Positions 5,993-9,657 of a DNA stretch of 9,657 nucleotides are shown here, piece after piece. Position numbers and translations under genes: made by a program. Under the pieces are notes generated by a model. The model did not search any database, was not told the DNA's origin, and was given only the letters and a program-made list of their open reading frames with translations. Each line of letters begins with the position of its first letter. Position 1 is the first letter of the stretch. Location of the stretch: NCBI GenBank assembly GCA_030612185.1, contig JAUWOI010000130.1, positions 1-9,657 of the forward strand. Reading direction: 5' to 3'. The stretch comes from Anaerolineae bacterium (GTDB taxonomy: Bacteria > Chloroflexota > Anaerolineae > B4-G1).

Positions 5993-7364
5993 TCAAAAGG
6001 GAATACCCATCCCTGCCAGTTCCTCTTTCACCTCTCCGTAGAGACGAACGTACTCCTCGCTGGGTTTCCCGGTGACGACGTCGTAACAATCCTGATAGCG
6101 GCTGGCCGGGGGGGGGCGTCTCAATCTGGGACTCGTACTTTTCCAAAAGTCTGACCACCAACTCGTTGGCCATCTCCCGGTCGAATCTGGATGCCGCGGT
6201 CGCCATCTCGACACCAAACTTTGCCTCCATCGGCGTGATCCCGTCAACCATCACCGCCTTGGCGGGATGAGGGGTCTGGACCGATGGGGCGCCCGACGTG
6301 ACCGCGCAGAGCAGGTAGGCCACCGCCTCGTAAAAGTACATCTTCGTGTTGGGACCGCCGGCCATGTACCCCAGCCAGATCACCGGCATGGGGATGTTCC
6401 GGCTCGCCGCCTGGCAACTGACCGACACGGTCCAGAGAACGTCCCGGGGGGTGGAGCAGCCGTGGCGGAAGTGAACGGGAAAGGTGAGTTGGTAGTTGCC
6501 CTTGTGAACCAGGAGACCCATCAGGATGTAGGCTGTGCTCACTACCGCCGTCCCCGCCGGTCCCCCGCAGTAGCCTCCCAGAATGGGGCTCGACTCAGCC
6601 CCGATATTGGCCCCCCAGTTGAGCAGGTAGGCGATCTTGTTCATGGCCCCAAAATCTATTTTCATTTCTGAAATCGCCCCGACCAGCCACCCGTCCGTGG
6701 GGCGCAGCCCGAACTGAGGAGCGCTGGCCGCGATGGTCGTCACCGCGGACGCGGCCGTGGAGATCAGGTTCATGATCGGCAGACCGGGTCGCCCTGCCCG
6801 CCTGAGCGCCTCCCGGCCAATCTTGATCCCCCGAATGGCCGCGTACAGTTCCGCCGGCGACCCGGCCATGACCGGGATGCCCCGGATGCTGTCCAGGGCC
6901 GAGATGCTGATTGAGTTCGCCTCGGCGATGGACCCATACGCCTCGATCAGATTGGTGATCAACTCCTCAGACGTAGCGACGATCCCAGAGCCCACGTGGA
7001 GCCAGGGGACCTTGCGGTCGTCAGGCTTCCTCATGCCGAACACCCCCGCATCCTTGCCTTCCCCGGCAACACATCGGCCCGGGGCCTCTTTCCCCACCTC
7101 AAGGATCGCGTCGCTGGTAAACTGGATGATGCGGTTGGTATCCTGGCAGTAAACCCCCACCTGGCTTATGAAATCCATGGCCGCGTCAAAGAGCTTGTCG
7201 GCCGCGTCATCATCCGATGGAACAGGATTTTCCTTGTCATACCGAATCTCATACTCTTTGACCACCCGCCGCAGCGTGGGGATAAAGACCTTCATGTCGA
7301 AATCCTGCTCGCTCATGATAGGTCCTTTTAGCGCCCGTTCATAGATATCCAGGAAATTGAGCAT
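5993..7364 (-). CDS. mtmB: MtmB-family amine:corrinoid methyltransferase lacking pyrrolysine; frame broken by one base at 6108-6116
   Basis: Homologue of monomethylamine methyltransferase, which transfers a methyl group from the amine to a corrinoid protein. With one base removed from the nine-G run (6108-6116) it encodes 456 residues against 458 in archaeal MtmB. The N-terminus (NFLDIYERA), VGVYCQDTNRII (69-80), EMKIDFGAM (233-241), ILGGYCGG (261-268), PVHFRHG (296-302) and the C-terminus DCYDVVTGKPSEEY (425-438) align with MtmB as I remember it. At AGRPGLPIM (190-198) MtmB has AGRPGMGV followed by pyrrolysine; here that residue is Met198 (codon ATG). So it is a pyrrolysine-free member and the substrate may not be methylamine. 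Start: AGGAG is seven bases before the ATG at 7364; the ATG at 7370 is too close. As given, the shifted frame runs on into the corrinoid gene. Either a sequencing error or a real frameshift. Confidence 0.88.
6108..6116. other. Nine-G homopolymer at the methyltransferase frameshift
   Basis: With eight G the minus-strand codons read ETPPPASRYQDCYDVV and continue to the MtmB-like C-terminus ending GMGIPF and TGA. With nine, as here, they read ETPPPGQPLSGLL and stay open to 5244. The conserved C-terminus in the other frame shows that eight is the ancestral reading. Confidence 0.85.
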
Positions 7365-7384
7365 GTTCATTCTCCTCTCTCAGG

Positions 7385-7423
7385 TTTAACTTGTTCCGTC
7401 ATCGTCAACCCTAGCAAGTTAAA
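7385..7423 (-). promoter_or_regulatory. 9-bp inverted repeat just upstream of the methyltransferase gene
   Basis: TTTAACTTG (7385-7393) and CAAGTTAAA (7415-7423) are perfectly complementary across 21 bases. The element ends 21 bases before the ATG at 7364, next to the Shine-Dalgarno. It could be an operator (arm centres 30 bases apart, about three turns) or an RNA stem in the leader. Within the spacer TTGACG (minus strand, 7408-7403) resembles a -35 box, but no -10 at proper distance is seen. Confidence 0.5.
7400..7421 (-). other. T-run that follows the hairpin below the hydantoinase gene
   Basis: TTTTT on the minus strand at 7425-7421 lies six bases after the hairpin at 7432-7473 and forms its possible termination tract. 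It also overlaps the left end of the inverted repeat, so termination and the repeat's pairing would compete. Confidence 0.3.
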
Positions 7424-7473
7424 AAGGAATTCGCTCGCTGCATGGGACGCCCCCGAGACGGGGGCTGCGAGCG
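7421..7473 (-). terminator. Probable intrinsic terminator or attenuator after the hydantoinase gene
   Basis: An outer stem CGCTCGC (7432-7438) / GCGAGCG (7467-7473) encloses an inner stem GCCCCC (7449-7454) / GGGGGC (7460-7465) with loop GAGAC; ten unpaired bases lie on one side between them. On the minus strand it is followed by AATTCC and TTTTT. The stem is strong but the T-run is short and delayed, so termination may be partial. It lies between the hydantoinase stop (7493) and the methyltransferase start and could separate or attenuate the two. Confidence 0.5.
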
Positions 7474-7492
7474 GTTTGCACCGAGAACTAAT

Positions 7493-9517
7493 CTACGTGT
7501 TCTGTGCCGGGCTAGGCCGCCCCGCCGCTGTGAAAGTCAGTTCTGTTCCCAGGTAGATGTACGTTCCCCAACCCGCCGAGACGGGCACATTCCAATCCTC
7601 TCGGGTTGTCTGCACCTCGATCTGCTCGGCGCCCGCTTGCCGGGCTAGCGTTTTCAATTGCTCCGGCACGACCTGTCGGGCGTAAGCCACACCTGCCTCG
7701 ACCGTGGCAAAATCACGCACGCCCTGGGGCAGATGCAAGCGAAAGTGTTGACCGTCGTCCAATGGGCGGATGGCCACTCGCAGTTGCTGTACCACCCCGC
7801 CAACCACAGCGCCCACTGCATTGGCTACCTCGGTGTGGCGGGGGATGACCAACTCGGTGTGCAGTTGTTGAACCACAGTGGGCATGTAGGCTTCCACTGG
7901 CGCGCCGACGGCGACCACCGGCCAGCGGAGCCTCAACTGGCAGTCCAGGTTGGAGCCGGACACGTTTCCCATCGCCCGGGCCAGCAATGCCGTCGCCGTA
8001 GGCTCGCGCTCCCAATCGGGTGTCGTGGCTTCGTCGCTCAGCACCTTGCTGACCAGTTCCCTCGTCACCCGGCTCGACACGCCATTGACGACCCGCTCGC
8101 AGAGGGCGTCGAGCGAAAGATCCATCTGTGCCGCCAAAAGCTCGGCGCCCAGGCGCGACGCTTCGGTGTCCCACCGCTCAAAGCGCCCCAGGGCGTGCAG
8201 GGCATCGGTGGGCGTGAAGCCCGCTCGCAGGACCAGCCGCTGCGTCTCCAGGCTCTCGATTTGCCGCACAACCAGCGACCCATAGCGCATTTTTTCGACC
8301 AGCGAGTCCAGCGGCTGAGGGTCTGCGGATAGGTGGCGCAACAAGGTCTGCTTTGACTCTGAGAGCGGGTTGGTTGTTCGGCGCCGGGCCAACACAAATT
8401 GTCCGGCCAGACGCTCGCGTTGGCCTGTTTTCACCTGCCGCCGCAATTCCTCAATGACCTGGGGATGTTCGCTTGCCAGCAGGCACAACGGCACCACGCG
8501 CCGGGGACCGATGACCAAACGGCTTTCGCCATCCAGGCGCACGTGGCTATCGCCGCCCAACCCTATCGTGTGCACGTCCACCGCTTCGACCATGGTTCGC
8601 CACCCGCCGACCTGTGCGCCTTCGGGGTTGAGCCGGGGACGGCCATCGCGCAGCGCGCCGATGTCGGTCGTCGTGCCACCCACGTCCACCACCCACACGT
8701 CCCGCTGGCCCGCCAGGTGCCAGGCACCGACGACGCTGGCCGCTGGCCCTGACAGGATCGTCTCAATAGGACGGCGCATAGCCCATTCTGCCCGCACCAG
8801 CGAGCCATCTCCTTTGACGACCATCAACGGGGCCGTGATGCCTTGCTCGTTCAGCGTGCGGCGAACGGTGGCAATGAGTTCCCGCAGCAGCGGGATCAAC
8901 TGGGCGTTGAGGGTAGTCGTCGTCGCCCGGCGCACGGCGTTGAGGCGGGTGGTCAGCTCGTGGCCACAGGTGACTGGCAGGCTGTGTCTTGAGCCTGTCG
9001 AAGGGCCGGTCAGTTCTTCCACCAGCGCCCGCACCTGCAGTTCGTGCGCCGGGTTGCGCACGCCAAAGTACCCGGACACGGCAAATGCCTCTACCCGGTT
9101 GCGCCGGGCCAGGATGGCCTCCCGCGCTGCCGCTTCGTCCAGTGGTGCGATTTCGTCCCCCGCTCCGTCGTGGCCGCCGCGCAGGTAGACCACGTCTTGT
9201 GTCACCAACTCGCGCTCAAAGCCGTATTGCCGGATCAAATCCGGGTCGTAGCCGATGAGAAGCAGGCAGACCGGGCTGCCCTGTCCCTCGACGATGGCAT
9301 TCGTGGCCAGCGTGGTCGAAAGGGCTACCAGGCCAATTTGAGTGGGGGAAAACGCTTGCCCAGCAAAGACCGCGGCTACAGCTTGCCCAATGCCGATGGA
9401 CAGGTCATGACGGGTGGTCAGCGCCTTGGCGCTGGCCAGCACTTCACCGCTGGCGTGGTCTACCAACGCCGCATCGGTGTACGTGCCCCCCGTGTCAACG
9501 CCCAGAGCAGCCGTCAT
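7493..9517 (-). CDS. Hydantoinase/oxoprolinase family protein (HyuA-like ATPase)
   Basis: Cytoplasmic protein of the HyuA/oxoprolinase family (674 residues, family about 650-700), whose members hydrolyse hydantoins or 5-oxoproline using ATP. ASKHA-type nucleotide motifs are seen: VDTGGTYTD (7-15) and VDVGGTTTDIG (277-287). Others are STTLATNAIVEG (67-78), the HEL..RLNAVRRATTTTLNA helix (186-205), ILSGPAAS (254-261), GLGGDS (319-324) and GFTPTDALHALG (433-444). The ATG at 9517 overlaps the preceding stop in an ATGA and gives the usual GVDTGGT beginning; an upstream ATG at 9571 lies inside the neighbour's coding region. Residues 170-181 (TGPSTGSRHSLP) look like a repeat insertion. No HyuB partner is seen. 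Next to a corrinoid system it may process the substrate (for example N-methylhydantoin) or act as an ATP-dependent accessory; both are inference. Confidence 0.92.
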   Translation of the reverse strand: MTAALGVDTGGTYTDAALVDHASGEVLASAKALTTRHDLSIGIGQAVAAVFAGQAFSPTQIGLVALSTTLATNAIVEGQGSPVCLLLIGYDPDLIRQYGFERELVTQDVVYLRGGHDGAGDEIAPLDEAAAREAILARRNRVEAFAVSGYFGVRNPAHELQVRALVEELTGPSTGSRHSLPVTCGHELTTRLNAVRRATTTTLNAQLIPLLRELIATVRRTLNEQGITAPLMVVKGDGSLVRAEWAMRRPIETILSGPAASVVGAWHLAGQRDVWVVDVGGTTTDIGALRDGRPRLNPEGAQVGGWRTMVEAVDVHTIGLGGDSHVRLDGESRLVIGPRRVVPLCLLASEHPQVIEELRRQVKTGQRERLAGQFVLARRRTTNPLSESKQTLLRHLSADPQPLDSLVEKMRYGSLVVRQIESLETQRLVLRAGFTPTDALHALGRFERWDTEASRLGAELLAAQMDLSLDALCERVVNGVSSRVTRELVSKVLSDEATTPDWEREPTATALLARAMGNVSGSNLDCQLRLRWPVVAVGAPVEAYMPTVVQQLHTELVIPRHTEVANAVGAVVGGVVQQLRVAIRPLDDGQHFRLHLPQGVRDFATVEAGVAYARQVVPEQLKTLARQAGAEQIEVQTTREDWNVPVSAGWGTYIYLGTELTFTAAGRPSPAQNT
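8988..9005. repeat. REP-like repeat unit inserted in frame in the hydantoinase gene
   Basis: On the minus strand the segment reads CCCTTCGACAGGCTCAAG, close to the dispersed CCTTCGACAGGCTCAGG-type repeat of environmental Chloroflexota. It is translated as PSTGSR within residues 170-181, where related proteins run from EEL almost directly into the conserved HEL. It shares CCTTCG and CTGAGC/GCTCAG elements with the intergenic repeat at 2562-2660. Confidence 0.55.
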
Positions 9518-9657
9518 GTCTCGTCCCCCCGCCGTCGCCAGCAGTTGTTGGCCAGAGAGCAATAGCGGCACACCGACCCGACGTGATTCGATTCATAGCC
9601 CGGCCCCAGGCCGATGACCATCGAGCCAGGCTTGTGTGGCGCCCACACGCAGTATTT
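9514..9657 (-). CDS. C-terminal 47 residues of an unidentified protein with a Cys-rich tail
   Basis: The frame is open from the window edge to TGA at 9514, which overlaps the hydantoinase ATG in an ATGA, indicating a translationally coupled operon. The visible end contains MVIGLGPGYESN and then VCRYCSLANNCWRRRG, with cysteines spaced CxxC-x5-C and one more Cys near the edge, suited to a zinc or iron-sulphur site. I do not recognise it for certain. A similar Cys-rich, Arg-ending tail occurs in some proteins related to the B12-dependent methionine synthase activation domain, which would fit a corrinoid locus, but this rests on memory of a short motif. Confidence 0.75.
   Translation of the reverse strand, partial: KYCVWAPHKPGSMVIGLGPGYESNHVGSVCRYCSLANNCWRRRGDET

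Noticed and set aside
5244..7370. A natural 708-residue methyltransferase-corrinoid fusion protein
   Set aside because: The MtmB-like C-terminus is intact in another frame and the corrinoid gene has its own ATG and strong Shine-Dalgarno. The linker is low-complexity translation of the octamer array.
6000..7370. In-frame amber codon as in archaeal mtmB
   Set aside because: The methyltransferase frame has no internal TAG; the equivalent codon is ATG.
7371..7492. Cobalamin riboswitch or T-box before the methyltransferase
   Set aside because: The 120-base gap is too short and no B12-box or T-box sequence is recognisable.
7493..9571. Longer start at 9571 for the hydantoinase-like protein
   Set aside because: The extra 18 codons overlap the coding end of the upstream gene in another frame; the ATGA overlap at 9517 and the family's GVDTGGT beginning support the shorter form.

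Overview
All recognisable genes in this window lie on the minus strand. In transcription order (right to left) they are: the Cys-rich tail of an unidentified protein (9657-9514); a hydantoinase/oxoprolinase-family protein (9517-7493); a homologue of monomethylamine:corrinoid methyltransferase MtmB (7364-5993); a cobalamin-binding corrinoid protein (5900-5244); a 950-base intergenic region with repeats, a strong promoter and a decayed DeoR-type regulator; and a peptide/opine-type ABC importer made of lipoprotein (4297-2681), two permeases (2462-1542, 1552-626) and the first part of an ATPase (612 to beyond base 1).

The organism is probably an anaerobic, GC-rich bacterium of the Chloroflexota type. 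The clues are a lipoprotein with a Glu/Val-repeat spacer after the lipobox (common in that phylum), short CCTTCGACAGGCTCA-type palindromic repeats, including one inside a coding region, and strong Shine-Dalgarno sites. This assignment is inference; there is no rRNA or marker gene here. Three genes end in TAG, which together with the methyltransferase sequence argues that UAG is a normal stop and not pyrrolysine.

The centre of interest is the methyltransferase/corrinoid pair. The methyltransferase matches MtmB in length (456 residues with a one-base correction), N-terminus, core and C-terminus, but the position of the catalytic pyrrolysine in archaeal MtmB is an ordinary methionine (residue 198). 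By analogy with the pyrrolysine-free MttB relatives (for example MtgB for glycine betaine), it may demethylate a different N-methylated compound. With the importer and an ATP-dependent hydantoinase-like protein nearby, the locus could be an uptake-and-demethylation module for an N-methylated amide, amine or cyclic compound. The substrate, the methyl acceptor enzyme and a RamA-type corrinoid activator are not identified in the window.

As given, the methyltransferase reading frame is broken by one extra base in a run of nine G (6108-6116). The shifted frame happens to stay open through the intergenic octamer array into the corrinoid gene, giving a spurious-looking 708-residue fusion. The intergenic regions are rich in structure: a terminator-like hairpin and a 9-bp inverted repeat before the methyltransferase, a seven-unit octamer array between methyltransferase and corrinoid protein, interleaved inverted repeats after the corrinoid gene, and a 13-bp perfect hairpin between the binding-protein gene and the first permease gene.
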